NCBI RefSeq assembly: GCF_013391475.1
Contig: NZ_JACBAZ010000008.1
Coordinates: 62,001-126,000 of the forward strand
Source: Oceaniferula marina
GTDB taxonomy: Bacteria > Verrucomicrobiota > Verrucomicrobiia > Verrucomicrobiales > Akkermansiaceae
Length of the DNA stretch: 64,000 bases
Reading direction: 5' to 3'
Shown here: piece by piece, positions 44,801 through 52,608 of the stretch
Numbering within the stretch: the first letter of the stretch is position 1
Layout: each line of letters starts with the position of its first letter
Position numbers and translations under genes: made by a program
The notes under the pieces: generated by a model
What the model saw: only the letters and a program-made list of their open reading frames with translations
Told to the model about the DNA's origin: nothing
Databases searched by the model: none

Positions 44801-45526
44801 TTTATGCTTCCTGAATCGAGAGATGTGATACCAGCCGATATTAGTGAATCCGGTTTGTGGGGGGGATATCGGCGATTATCTGATGATGATATTCGCCGCT
44901 TAGCTGAGGAGATCGTTATCGACGTCAAGAAGCGCGGCCCGTTTATCAGCATGGCGGATTTTGTAAATCGTCGATTGCTGCAGACCGAAACATCATTTCG
45001 CCATCCAGAAATTGCTTATGCCGGGGCTCTCCAATCCGCCATCAATCGCGCTGGGCTCAATGATGCCCTGCAAGGGGATCCTGCCTCAGAGTTTACTATG
45101 CCTGACCCGGATAAGGCAAAAACCTATCAATATGGTGCGGAGTATTGGGGTGGCCCGATTCGTACGCCTAAACCCCAGCAGTATGATACTTTTGAGTATC
45201 AGCCTAAAAGTGGAAGTAAGCTCACGATATCGGAGGCTGCGGGAGCATCAGGGTATTTGATGCAGGGGGATATTTTGCAAAAAGTAGGGGCCGCACTGTC
45301 TGCTCGCTCGGATACTTTTGTGGTTAGGGCATACGGAGACTCAGTGGATGCACGGGGGCAGGTCTTAGCTCGAGCCTGGTGCGAAGCTGTGGTTCAGAGG
45401 ACCGTTGAACCGATCCACCCGGATCAGGATTCGGCAGGTTTGAATCCAGTCAAAGGAGATAGCCGAGATTTGGGTCGACGCTTCAAGGTGATTTCTTTCA
45501 GGTGGTTGACGTCCGATGAAGTCTAA
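41852..45526 (+). CDS. Very large prepilin-like secreted protein (Verru_Chthon cassette A-like)
   Basis: A 1224-residue protein with a short basic leader and a type IV prepilin-like helix (RGFALVATISVMVLLVMIAL). The helix lacks Glu5, as in the GspK/minor pseudopilin group. A conserved stretch ANARMALMIAIGDLQKYAGP follows, then a long globular part, and near the end GPFISMADFVNRRL and VLARAWCEAVVQR. These fit the large paralogous Verrucomicrobiota proteins named Verru_Chthon cassette protein A; that match is from memory, not a search. Only a hypothetical gene follows; the other cassette genes are not here. Codon use is more A/T-ending than in the flanking genes. Confidence 0.65.
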   Translation: MKNNKTILISWRSPHRGFALVATISVMVLLVMIALAMLSMSTIEIRQTQRNAAKHEARANARMALMIAIGDLQKYAGPDQRVTATAGILDTDPQSAEVDGIRHPNWVGVWRTDGLKKEDQDTAIIVADPDRDHQALIDRREDAGYDRESEVLSWLVSGEDSDPKQSAGNNEMVRLYAVDNLPVGVSPDAVDVYAERVRVMGDSSVGGAALKGHYAYWVSDEGTKAKMNIGDVYAGKNPDKNDPSDGGYFKYLTAQRNDFTQIFADYDQVAPDEIFKMMTGSQASLLDMGVPEGYSDASSAMDVLRHDITTYSSSLLVNVAEGGLKKDLTAYLESSGTVPTLGTMPGVSDELGLIGHVDKRETIGPKYGALRSWYALKEDVSGGLGSRSVSMTTPNVMPGGPAIYHSGGVDPTKFTKQPIHPVLKEAVYYVSHAYDSNPTSRKVYEFIYPRVVLWNPYNVTLNADEMYVLMDMRLTLYVKYRFRDSSGAWIEKSFDTWLAFGGLNANTRAFTIPATSFKPGEALVFTAMPTGSMLKGKAVPFSDPRSNLRGNRLSASHAPSELHCFYNEKGTLPVGTDMSSVSLRYGGIFWNGTKPTQSVYLFGANEGGTPTVNNLGTSAFPTLQQIHLDNYSRENNGRWLPTYYPYSTYDLDELLSGGVSPDTLNAFGLRFRHIYESHSNRANGVLLDEPWYSAPIIHNNIRAGRVHRWSRDNFFGQRYAGGAVDANYSGPAAHLYSYGPLAQCRQWPEWNDSEVAPHFNDGRYRSAVFTDSSFGGSSHVYPLFDLPHKDVPLFSLASLQHVQLTPYLWHPSYAIGNSFAPPYNDLGVTAQSWNEERDEWGDKLRQLQPGVNDFVHQLNSSNDNTQVYDLSYEVNHSIWDKFFLSSIPRNKSHHGWGGGNEWSEDVPIPNSRYHVVSSYSDAGSYDELTDYHKSAKGLIVDGALNVNSTSVLAWESFLRAFNGIGAPVRSGPEGSSDGHSFSRFMLPESRDVIPADISESGLWGGYRRLSDDDIRRLAEEIVIDVKKRGPFISMADFVNRRLLQTETSFRHPEIAYAGALQSAINRAGLNDALQGDPASEFTMPDPDKAKTYQYGAEYWGGPIRTPKPQQYDTFEYQPKSGSKLTISEAAGASGYLMQGDILQKVGAALSARSDTFVVRAYGDSVDARGQVLARAWCEAVVQRTVEPIHPDQDSAGLNPVKGDSRDLGRRFKVISFRWLTSDEV

Positions 45527-45544
45527 TGAGAGTCAGGAGATGTG

Positions 45545-46522
45545 ATGATGGCAAATAAACAATTGAAATTGAATCAGCTTTCTATGATGAAGTTTTGTGC
45601 AGCAGGCATCGTCGGGTTTGCTCTGCTTTTAGGGGGAGGCTTTTCCTTTGGTCAGGACGGAGAAGATGACGAGGAACGTTCGGAAAAGCGCAAGGAGCTT
45701 CCTTATGTTGATGTTTTTGTGATACCCGTTGGCCCTGTTCCCTTGGCCCGATTCGGCAAGGTGAAGTCTCCTCCGAAACCTCAAAATGGCAAACAGGCTG
45801 GAGATCAGGGAAGTTCAGAGGGGGCATCGCCCAAGGAAAATGAAAAGGCTTTACCAAGTGGACCCAAAGGGTTTGTCGTCTTGCAGAGGGACGCCAGTGA
45901 GTATCCGCCACGAGCGTTGTATTTAAAACAGGGTGATAAATTTGCTGTGCTACCCTGTGCTCAGAATAGCATCGGTACACCTGTTCGGGTTCCTCTCAAG
46001 AGCAGTAATCTGGAATTCTATGAACGGCAGGTAAACTCCGAAGGCAAGCATGTCTATAAAAAATATCACAGTCACCGATGGAACCCTGAGCAGAAACGGT
46101 TGTTAGTGACGATTACCAAACCTTTGGCCAGCAAGTATTGGACGAAACCACAAATCAAAATCTATGATCTTTCTCCTGAACTGGTCAAAGGGAAACCTTT
46201 GCTCGTGGTGAATGCAGGGCAAGAGCGTGTGGTTGGATTAACGATGGGCGGTCAAGCAAAGCGCCTCAAGCCATTTGCTAAAACTTCGTTAAGTAGTGAC
46301 AAAGAGGTGTTGTCGTTCAAGATGGGAGTTCTGACCAAAACAAATAAACTGCATGCACCACAACAGCTGACTGTCCCCAACCGACGGAATGAGCAGATGT
46401 TGATACTGGCATTTCCTTGTTCGTCCGAGGAATCGTTTCGAGGCTTGAAAATGATCCGCGGCCGCATCATGCCTGATCAATATCGTAAGGTTGATCTGCT
46501 GGATACCAAACGAGGTGCGTGA
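45545..46522 (+). CDS. Hypothetical secreted protein downstream of the prepilin-like gene
   Basis: A 325-residue protein with a signal-like segment (KFCAAGIVGFALLLGGGFSFG) and then an acidic/basic stretch (DGEDDEERSEKRKE). The rest is mostly beta-strand-like, with no recognised family. Of three in-frame starts (GTG 45542, ATG 45545, ATG 45548), AGGAG at 45535-45539 favours one of the two ATGs. It follows the prepilin-like gene by 18 bases and is probably cotranscribed and partnered with it. Its codon use is A/T-rich like that gene. Confidence 0.65.
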   Translation: MMANKQLKLNQLSMMKFCAAGIVGFALLLGGGFSFGQDGEDDEERSEKRKELPYVDVFVIPVGPVPLARFGKVKSPPKPQNGKQAGDQGSSEGASPKENEKALPSGPKGFVVLQRDASEYPPRALYLKQGDKFAVLPCAQNSIGTPVRVPLKSSNLEFYERQVNSEGKHVYKKYHSHRWNPEQKRLLVTITKPLASKYWTKPQIKIYDLSPELVKGKPLLVVNAGQERVVGLTMGGQAKRLKPFAKTSLSSDKEVLSFKMGVLTKTNKLHAPQQLTVPNRRNEQMLILAFPCSSEESFRGLKMIRGRIMPDQYRKVDLLDTKRGA

Positions 46523-46905
46523 GGGCTTCACTTTTTGTAACGAGCTACAACAAAGTTTTCCAACCTTAAAAAAATACCCCCTGATGTAAAGCATGGTTGA
46601 GGTTAGCGAGACCATCGCTTTAAATGCGAGGTGTGTTTTTCGTAGAGCCTTGATATGCGGAGGTAGCGTTTGAGGCGTCGTTGTATTTTTTTTCCTTCGT
46701 CTGCGTGCTTGCGCTTGATGGTCGCGGACAATCTTCAGAAGGGTTTTGTAGTCATATTACAATTTAAAGCCGATCATCATCTTTTTTTTGTCGCGATGAT
46801 CCTATCTTTCGTCTTGATAATAGGTAGGATTGATGAGGATCCGAGATTGGGTGGCTGCAAGTGCTGCGCAGGACCGAAGCTGCAAACCATATACAAAAGA
46901 CACAA
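46523..46905. other. 383-base gene-free stretch containing repeat copy B
   Basis: The first 149 bases after the hypothetical gene show no gene or convincing terminator. The rest (46672 onwards) is the second copy of the ~238-bp direct repeat, which runs into the start of the PEP-CTERM gene. Confidence 0.6.
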
Positions 46906-46911
46906 ATGAAA
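46672..46911 (+). repeat. ~238-bp direct repeat, copy B
   Basis: Matches 41521-41758 in the same orientation. The match is strongest over the first 90 bases and again at the end, where it includes TACAAAAGACACAAA and runs into the ATG (46906) of the PEP-CTERM gene. In this copy the repeat is therefore the leader of that gene. Its own small reading frame is discussed in the findings. Confidence 0.85.
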
Positions 46912-47649
46912 AAAATATTACTTAAAACCCTACTGTTCGCTGCTGGGGCGTCGGGCGTATCAGCTACCACTACACTGGCAACGTATATTGACGGCGCAGA
47001 CTATGCAGACACCAACACGCCGGCAGCCTCATCTGATGCGAGTATTACGGCGTCGGTGATGAGCTTTGAGAGCCTGAGCGGAGGGTTCGGAGGACCTGTG
47101 CGTGACACATTTGGAGATGTCCCAGTAGGAGGTGCCGGAGATAGTTCTTTTTGGTATATTATAAACGCCAACCAGGATTTAAGCTCTGATCCTGGAGCTG
47201 CGTCTGCGGTTGCATCTGATTATTTTGGTTTTATGGTCACCGTCGATGCCGGTTCTGCCATCAATGCCACAGCTCTTACCTTTGATTGGGGGATTGGCAA
47301 TAATGATGGGACCGTTACAGGGGCGATTCTAGGTTGGCGTGCCTTTGCCAGTGTCGATGGCGGAGCCTTCACTTCAGTCGGTACAAGTGAAGTGACCACA
47401 GACGTTGTTACTAAAACCTGGCTGGGGCAAACGTCAGCCAATCTCGATCTCGCCGGGTTGGCGACAACCGGTGACGGCGGAAATATCGAAATAAGAATTC
47501 AACAGTGGACCTCAAGCTCCTCCGGCGGTTTGCATAACTCTTATCAAAACCTGACTATTCATGGAGATATCCAAGCGGTGCCAGAACCATCCTCGGCAGC
47601 TCTTCTCGGTCTTGGGGGATTGGCATTGATCATGCGTCGCCGAAAGTAA
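46906..47649 (+). CDS. PEP-CTERM sorting domain protein (1)
   Basis: A 247-residue secreted protein with an N-terminal signal (KKILLKTLLFAAGASGVSAT) and a C-terminal sorting tail: VPEPSS, a hydrophobic helix (AALLGLGGLALIM) and RRRK. The region between is rich in Gly, Ser, Thr and Asp and beta-strand-like, as in many exported polysaccharide-associated PEP-CTERM proteins. Exosortase/XrtA-type processing and transfer to the surface is inferred; no exosortase gene is in the window. Codon use is less C-ending than in most of the window. A rho-independent terminator follows. Confidence 0.9.
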   Translation: MKKILLKTLLFAAGASGVSATTTLATYIDGADYADTNTPAASSDASITASVMSFESLSGGFGGPVRDTFGDVPVGGAGDSSFWYIINANQDLSSDPGAASAVASDYFGFMVTVDAGSAINATALTFDWGIGNNDGTVTGAILGWRAFASVDGGAFTSVGTSEVTTDVVTKTWLGQTSANLDLAGLATTGDGGNIEIRIQQWTSSSSGGLHNSYQNLTIHGDIQAVPEPSSAALLGLGGLALIMRRRK

Positions 47650-47677
47650 GGTAAACGATTTATCCTTTGATCAATGA

Positions 47678-47718
47678 TGAGGGGGGCTGCCACTGAGGTT
47701 GCTCCCCTCATTTTTTTT
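47678..47718 (+). terminator. Rho-independent terminator of the PEP-CTERM gene
   Basis: TGAGGGG pairs with CCCCTCA around a 19-base loop, followed by eight Ts, 28 bases after the stop codon. Confidence 0.85.
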
Positions 47719-47764
47719 AAAGCCATTAGGGCACCTATCTAGGCCCGTCTGACCTGGCCAAATG

Positions 47765-47802
47765 ATGGGCATCTTCGAAGATATCGGAGAAGCCCATTTT
47801 TT
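47765..47802 (+). terminator. Second hairpin with T-run, upstream of the fucosidase gene
   Basis: ATGGGC pairs with GCCCAT around a loop that holds ATCTTCGAAGAT, itself a palindrome, and six Ts follow. It could be a second terminator or an attenuator for the fucosidase gene, whose start is 155 bases on. The stem is short. Confidence 0.45.
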
Positions 47803-47957
47803 ATGACATTGTTATGCCCAGCACAAAATGCAAAAATTATTGCTTCCAAGAAACCCATGCCTGTAATATGACGATCACGATCTTCGTAGAAACTTTCAGC
47901 ACTTTGAGAAGTCACTTTTTCTCTTATTCCGCTGTTTGTAACCAGAAACCACAAGTC

Positions 47958-50225
47958 ATGATCCGAACATCTTTTTTAAAACTGGCCATCGCTACCCTGA
48001 GCCTCACTTCAGCGATGGCGGCCGAACATCACGTTCAACTCGAAACCAGCGACAGCGATCGTGACATCATAGCCAAGGCAGCCTCACTCACTCCGAGCCG
48101 AGCTCAGCTTTTACACCATCAAGACGAGTTCAATGGCTTCATCCACTTTGGCCCCAACACCTTCACCGGAGTCGAATGGGGAAATGGAAAAGAAGATACC
48201 AAGGCTTTTAACCCACCTGAAGTTGATACCGACCAGTGGTGCCGGATCATGAAAGCTGCGGGAATGCGTAAAGTCGTCATCACCGCCAAACACCACGACG
48301 GCTACTGCACCTGGCAAACCCGCTATAACAAAGACTTCTCCATTCACCAGTCCCCATGGAAAAACGGCAAAGGTGATGTGCTAAAAAAACTCTCCGACTC
48401 CTGCAAAAAACACGGCCTTAAACTCGGAGTCTACCTCTCCCCCGCCGACCTCTATCAGATCGAAAACGCCTCCGGACTTTACGGCAATCTAAGTAAGTAT
48501 CAGGACAGCATGATCCCCACCGATCCGGCCAGCTTCAAAAGCAACCCGATGAAGCAGCGCAAGGTCGCCAAGGACCTCCCCACGTTCAAGGTCAGCGCAG
48601 ACGACTACAACCGCTACTTCATGAACCAGCTCTACGAAGTGCTCACCGAGTACGGCCCGATCCACGAAGTTTGGTTCGACGGAGCTCACCCAAAACGAAA
48701 AGGTGGCCAAACCTACATCCGTGAAGAATGGTTTAAGATGATCCGGAAGCTCGCCCCGGAAGCCGCCATCTTTGGCGGCCCTGACGTCCGATGGTGCGGC
48801 AATGAACACGGTGGCACCCGGAAATCCGAGTGGAATGCCATTACGGTGGATCATCTCGCCGTCTCTGGCTACGACCGCCCGGCCCAGAACATCGGGACCG
48901 ATCAGGAAATCCTCGCCAAAGGATACGAAGTCTATGGCAAAAAATTTAAATCCAACTACCTCTACTACCTGATCTCTGAAGTGGATGTATCTATCCGACA
49001 CGGCTGGTTCTGGCGCAACGACACCGAGCAGCACGTCCGCGATGCCGATGACATCTTTGACATGTATGAGCGATCGGTCGGGGGAAATGCGGTGTTCCTT
49101 CTTAATGTCCCACCCAACAACAAAGGCAAATTTTCGGCTCGTGACGAAGCATCACTGATGGAAGTCGGCAAACGGATCAAGAACACTTACGGAACCAATC
49201 TTGCCGAAGGAGCCACCTCAGAGGTTCAGGGTATTTTCGATGGTAAATTAACCACCTACTGGCAACCGCAACAAGAATCCGGAGAATTCACCGTCACCCT
49301 GCCAAAGCCACAAAAAATCAACCGCATCCTACTCCAGGAAAACATCAAAACCGTCGGCCAACGAGTGAAGCAACATGCCGTTGATGCCTGGATCAATGGT
49401 CAGTGGAAAGAAATCTCCGCAGCGACCACTATCGGCTACAAACGAATTCTTCGTTTCCCTCCGGTCATGACAGACCGGATCCGTGTCCGAATCCTCGAAT
49501 CCAGATTCCAGCCAACCATTGCCAATTTCTCGGCTCATTATTATCAAAGTCCACCGCTACCGGTTAGCATTACCCGAAACGCCAAAGGGCAAGTCACCAT
49601 CAGTATCAATAACAGTAAACACCATCAACAAGACTCGGGACTCACGCTCCACTACACACTCGACGGCAGCGAACCCTCGGAGCACTCCTCAGTTTACACC
49701 TCCCCCTTCCAGCTACCTAACGGAGGAATAGTCAAAGCGCGTAGCCATGACGGTGAAGCATTCGGCCCGACCGCCTCCACCCGCCTCGGCATCTCCCAGC
49801 AAGGCTGGAAGATCCTCTCCGTTTCGAGCGAACATGATAACCAGTATGCAGCAGCCAAAGCCATTGATGGAAACCCCAAAACCTTTTGGCACACATCGTG
49901 GTCAAGCAATCAGACACATCCGCATCATCTCACTATCGATCTTGGTAAAGTAGTCGATATTGCAGGTATCACCTATCTCCCTCGCCAAGACAAAAGGGTT
50001 CCCGACAGCATGATTGAAACAGGCTCGGTCGAACTCAGCCTGAACAAGAAAACCTGGCACTCCGCCGGCGACTTCACCTTCGGAAACTTACTGAACGATC
50101 CAAGCCTGCGCAGCGTCCTCTTCAAAAAATCGGGGCGTGCTCGCTACCTCCGATTCAACACCAAAACCGGAGCTCAGGGAAAACCCTACGCCGGAGCCGC
50201 TGAGATCCAAGTGTTAGCGAAATGA
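47958..50225 (+). CDS. Secreted alpha-L-fucosidase (GH29) with two F5/8-type C domains
   Basis: A 755-residue secreted glycosidase with signal peptide (SFLKLAIATLSLTSAMAAEH). The GH29 catalytic domain is about 40-410, with FIHFGPNTFTGVEWGNG, HHDGYCTW and the nucleophile Asp241 in HEVWFDGAHP. A first discoidin/F5-8 type C domain follows (about 412-530), then a chitobiase-type C-terminal segment (about 535-610; LHYTLDGSEPSEHSS). A second discoidin-like domain (about 615-755) contains AAAKAIDGNPKTFWHTSWS. It should release fucose from glycans such as algal fucoidan or mucin. The start at 47958 is supported by the signal peptide. Confidence 0.9.
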   Translation: MIRTSFLKLAIATLSLTSAMAAEHHVQLETSDSDRDIIAKAASLTPSRAQLLHHQDEFNGFIHFGPNTFTGVEWGNGKEDTKAFNPPEVDTDQWCRIMKAAGMRKVVITAKHHDGYCTWQTRYNKDFSIHQSPWKNGKGDVLKKLSDSCKKHGLKLGVYLSPADLYQIENASGLYGNLSKYQDSMIPTDPASFKSNPMKQRKVAKDLPTFKVSADDYNRYFMNQLYEVLTEYGPIHEVWFDGAHPKRKGGQTYIREEWFKMIRKLAPEAAIFGGPDVRWCGNEHGGTRKSEWNAITVDHLAVSGYDRPAQNIGTDQEILAKGYEVYGKKFKSNYLYYLISEVDVSIRHGWFWRNDTEQHVRDADDIFDMYERSVGGNAVFLLNVPPNNKGKFSARDEASLMEVGKRIKNTYGTNLAEGATSEVQGIFDGKLTTYWQPQQESGEFTVTLPKPQKINRILLQENIKTVGQRVKQHAVDAWINGQWKEISAATTIGYKRILRFPPVMTDRIRVRILESRFQPTIANFSAHYYQSPPLPVSITRNAKGQVTISINNSKHHQQDSGLTLHYTLDGSEPSEHSSVYTSPFQLPNGGIVKARSHDGEAFGPTASTRLGISQQGWKILSVSSEHDNQYAAAKAIDGNPKTFWHTSWSSNQTHPHHLTIDLGKVVDIAGITYLPRQDKRVPDSMIETGSVELSLNKKTWHSAGDFTFGNLLNDPSLRSVLFKKSGRARYLRFNTKTGAQGKPYAGAAEIQVLAK

Positions 50226-50330
50226 TTGAAAACGATCGGATGAATTTGAATACACATTGAGCATTCCAAAGATTCTTCTACAAATCCTCCAGCCAATCAA
50301 TGGATTACTCGCTATCTGCAGTTGAACCGA

Positions 50331-50759
50331 TCATTCAACCTCAATGGTAAAGCTCTGACCTAACACATTGCTAGTACTACCAGGGGAAGAAAAATCAGGA
50401 ACCTCTCCTAGACGGTTGCCATAACTCGCCTGGGTGACCCCTGGCCGAAGTCCCTCGATGCTCAGCAATGGGGCAAAACGATCCCCCCTACCATCAGGTC
50501 CGTATTTGATCTCAACAAGCCCAGGGGTCTCTACAAACAAACCTGTGAAGTATCCCCCACCGATGGACGTCACACCGGTGGTATGCTTTACAACCGGAAT
50601 CCGTTCCCCCACTAGCAAGCGGAGTGGTGGCAGCGGCTTTCCCATTTTGACCAGAGTCCGGTCGTGCTGATAATATTTCACTCCGCCACAGGAGCAGAAC
50701 AACGAGGAAATACCGGCTAACAAACATAGCTTTGAAAAAGTAGTGAGGGTAACTTCCAT
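50331..50759 (-). CDS. Hypothetical lipoprotein
   Basis: A 142-residue protein with a signal peptide and lipobox (LFCSCG) near residues 20-25. The rest is short, beta-rich and rich in Gly/Pro (SIGGGYFTGLF; RPGVTQASYG). No family was recognised. It is convergent with the fucosidase gene and divergent from pstS. The promoter of the divergent pair lies in the 81-base gap to the pstS start. The signal and lipobox support a real gene, though its short length leaves some doubt. Confidence 0.65.
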   Translation of the reverse strand: MEVTLTTFSKLCLLAGISSLFCSCGGVKYYQHDRTLVKMGKPLPPLRLLVGERIPVVKHTTGVTSIGGGYFTGLFVETPGLVEIKYGPDGRGDRFAPLLSIEGLRPGVTQASYGNRLGEVPDFSSPGSTSNVLGQSFTIEVE

Positions 50760-50840
50760 GATAAAATATGCACAATATGCGAAGGAATTAGGATAATACG
50801 GGTGGTTGGCTTCAGGTCAAGGCAACATGATGCATGTACC

Positions 50841-51719
50841 ATGATATTACGATCCTCACACATCATCTCGTTAGGTCTCTGCCTGAGTTTGTGCAGCACC
50901 TTCATCACTTCCTGCCAGCAACAGCAATCGACAACATCCAGTTCCGAGGGAAAAGCAGAACTCGGCACGTTTGAAGGACAATCCGGGTCGATCAATATTG
51001 CCGGAGGAACCGCACATATTCCGGTCATGCAAAAAGCGGCCAAAGCCATCATGGCCTCCCACCCGGATATTCAAATCACCATTGCCGGAGGTGGATCCGG
51101 TGTTGGAGCCCAGCAGGCAGGCAAAGGCCTTGTCGATATTGGTAATACCGGTCGCCCACTCAAGGAAAAGGAACTCGCACTCGGACTGGTTTCCCACCCC
51201 TTTGCCATCGATGGTGTAGCCATCATTATCCACCCTGACAACCCCGTGGGCGAACTTAGTAGTCAGCAAGTAGCCAGCATCTACGCGGGAACAACCACCA
51301 ACTGGAAAGATCTGGGCGGGGCTGACCAAGCCATCCACTTATTCACTCGGGACGAGGCCAGCGGAACGCGTTCGGTCTTTGTGAAAAAGCTTCTCAAGCA
51401 AGGAACCGTTGCCCAACATGCCAATGTCACGGCCTCCAATGGAGCGATGAAAACGGCCATCGCCGGCGACCCCGGGGCAATCGGCTACTGTAGCATCGGC
51501 TATATCAACGAGATGGTGAAAGCTCCCAAACTCGATGGCATTGAACCGAGCAACGCCAATTGTGTCTCGGGCGAGTATCCGGTGATGCGTAAACTCTACA
51601 TGAACACCAAAGGTAATCCGGAAGGACTGGCCAAAACCTTCATCGACTTCATCTGCAGCAAAGAGGCCTCCACCTATATTGAAGCTTCGGGCTACATTCC
51701 TCTCCATGCAGGAAACTGA
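50841..51719 (+). CDS. pstS: Phosphate ABC transporter substrate-binding protein PstS
   Basis: A 292-residue lipoprotein with lipobox FITSCQQ and a phosphate-binding fold: SINIAGGTAHIPVMQK near the start, ITIAGGGSGVGAQQ, then HLFTRDEASGTRSVF and PGAIGYCSIGY. These are the PstS ligand-binding loops (the E-x-S-G-T-R segment contacts phosphate). It starts the pstSCAB operon; the start at 50841 is favoured by its signal peptide. Its 3' end overlaps pstC by 14 bases. No Pho-box-like repeat was recognised upstream. Confidence 0.92.
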   Translation: MILRSSHIISLGLCLSLCSTFITSCQQQQSTTSSSEGKAELGTFEGQSGSINIAGGTAHIPVMQKAAKAIMASHPDIQITIAGGGSGVGAQQAGKGLVDIGNTGRPLKEKELALGLVSHPFAIDGVAIIIHPDNPVGELSSQQVASIYAGTTTNWKDLGGADQAIHLFTRDEASGTRSVFVKKLLKQGTVAQHANVTASNGAMKTAIAGDPGAIGYCSIGYINEMVKAPKLDGIEPSNANCVSGEYPVMRKLYMNTKGNPEGLAKTFIDFICSKEASTYIEASGYIPLHAGN

Positions 51720-52608
51720 TTCCATCCTGCCTGCGGCCTCACGCATTCCACACCTATGCCTTCTCGGGCTGGTGATCCCGGTCTTTGTTCTGATTGCCCT
51801 ACTCTTCGGCTTTTTATTCTGGTTTTCGCTACCTGTTTTCTATTCAGGCGGCAACTCGATCTTCAGCGGAGAATGGCAACCGGAACAAGGGCACTTTGGT
51901 ATCATTCCGATGATCAAAGGCTCAATGCTGCTGGCGGTCCTGACGCTGTGCCTGAGCTTCCCCGCCGCCGTGGGTATCAGCGGGTTCTGCTTGCTGCACC
52001 CAAAACACCGCATCACGAGCCTGGTTCACGGTATGGTTCGCTTTATGACAGGCATCCCGACGGTTGTCTACGGACTCGCAGCACTCATGCTGCTGGTGCC
52101 CCTGCTCCGCACATGGTTCACCCAAAGTTCCGGCTTCGGATTACTCGCCTGTTTACTCGCCCTGAGCCTGCTCACACTTCCAGTGATGATCATGATTCTC
52201 GAAAACCAATTACGCGAATCGCTGAACCAACATCAGCTGACGGGGACCTCCCTTGGTATGAGTCGGAGTGAAATACTCACCCACATTATTATCCCCTGTG
52301 CGCCACAGGCATTTGCGTCCGCCATCGTCTTAGGATTTGGAAGGGCTGTTGGAGATACCATGCTGCCCTTGATGTTGGCTGGAAACGCCCCACAAAACCC
52401 GGAATCACTATTTGATTCCATCCGAACCCTCACGGCCCACATCGGGCTGGTTCTATCCACTGAGCACGGAAGCGCAACCTACAACTCTCTTTTTGCTTCG
52501 GGGTTTATGCTCCTGGCCATCAGTGTGTCGCTAACCGTAATCACGCGAAAACTGGAGCGGTCCTACCAGCGTCGACACCCGCAAGCATCCTCAAGCGCCC
52601 AACCATGA
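51706..52608 (+). CDS. pstC: Phosphate ABC transporter permease PstC
   Basis: A 300-residue inner-membrane permease with six hydrophobic segments and the EAA-type cytoplasmic loop (LGMSRSEILTHIIIPCAPQA) typical of binding-protein-dependent permeases. FMTGIPTVVYGLAALM matches the conserved PstC core. It starts inside the end of pstS (14-base overlap) and overlaps pstA by four bases (ATGA), so translation is coupled. The N-terminus before the first helix is short for a PstC. Confidence 0.93.
   Translation: MQETDSILPAASRIPHLCLLGLVIPVFVLIALLFGFLFWFSLPVFYSGGNSIFSGEWQPEQGHFGIIPMIKGSMLLAVLTLCLSFPAAVGISGFCLLHPKHRITSLVHGMVRFMTGIPTVVYGLAALMLLVPLLRTWFTQSSGFGLLACLLALSLLTLPVMIMILENQLRESLNQHQLTGTSLGMSRSEILTHIIIPCAPQAFASAIVLGFGRAVGDTMLPLMLAGNAPQNPESLFDSIRTLTAHIGLVLSTEHGSATYNSLFASGFMLLAISVSLTVITRKLERSYQRRHPQASSSAQP

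Larger units (their letters stand above)
47650..47957. other. 308-base intergenic stretch with two terminator-like hairpins
   Basis: Between the PEP-CTERM gene and the fucosidase gene are a strong terminator (47678-47718) and a second hairpin followed by a T-run (47765-47802). The remaining ~155 bases are the leader of the fucosidase gene. Confidence 0.6.

Noticed and set aside
46670-46909. 79-residue reading frame in repeat copy B
   Set aside because: It depends on a TTG start and runs into the PEP-CTERM start codon. No recognisable protein family.
50760-50840. Pho box upstream of pstS
   Set aside because: No pair of CTGTCAT-like repeats was found in the gap.
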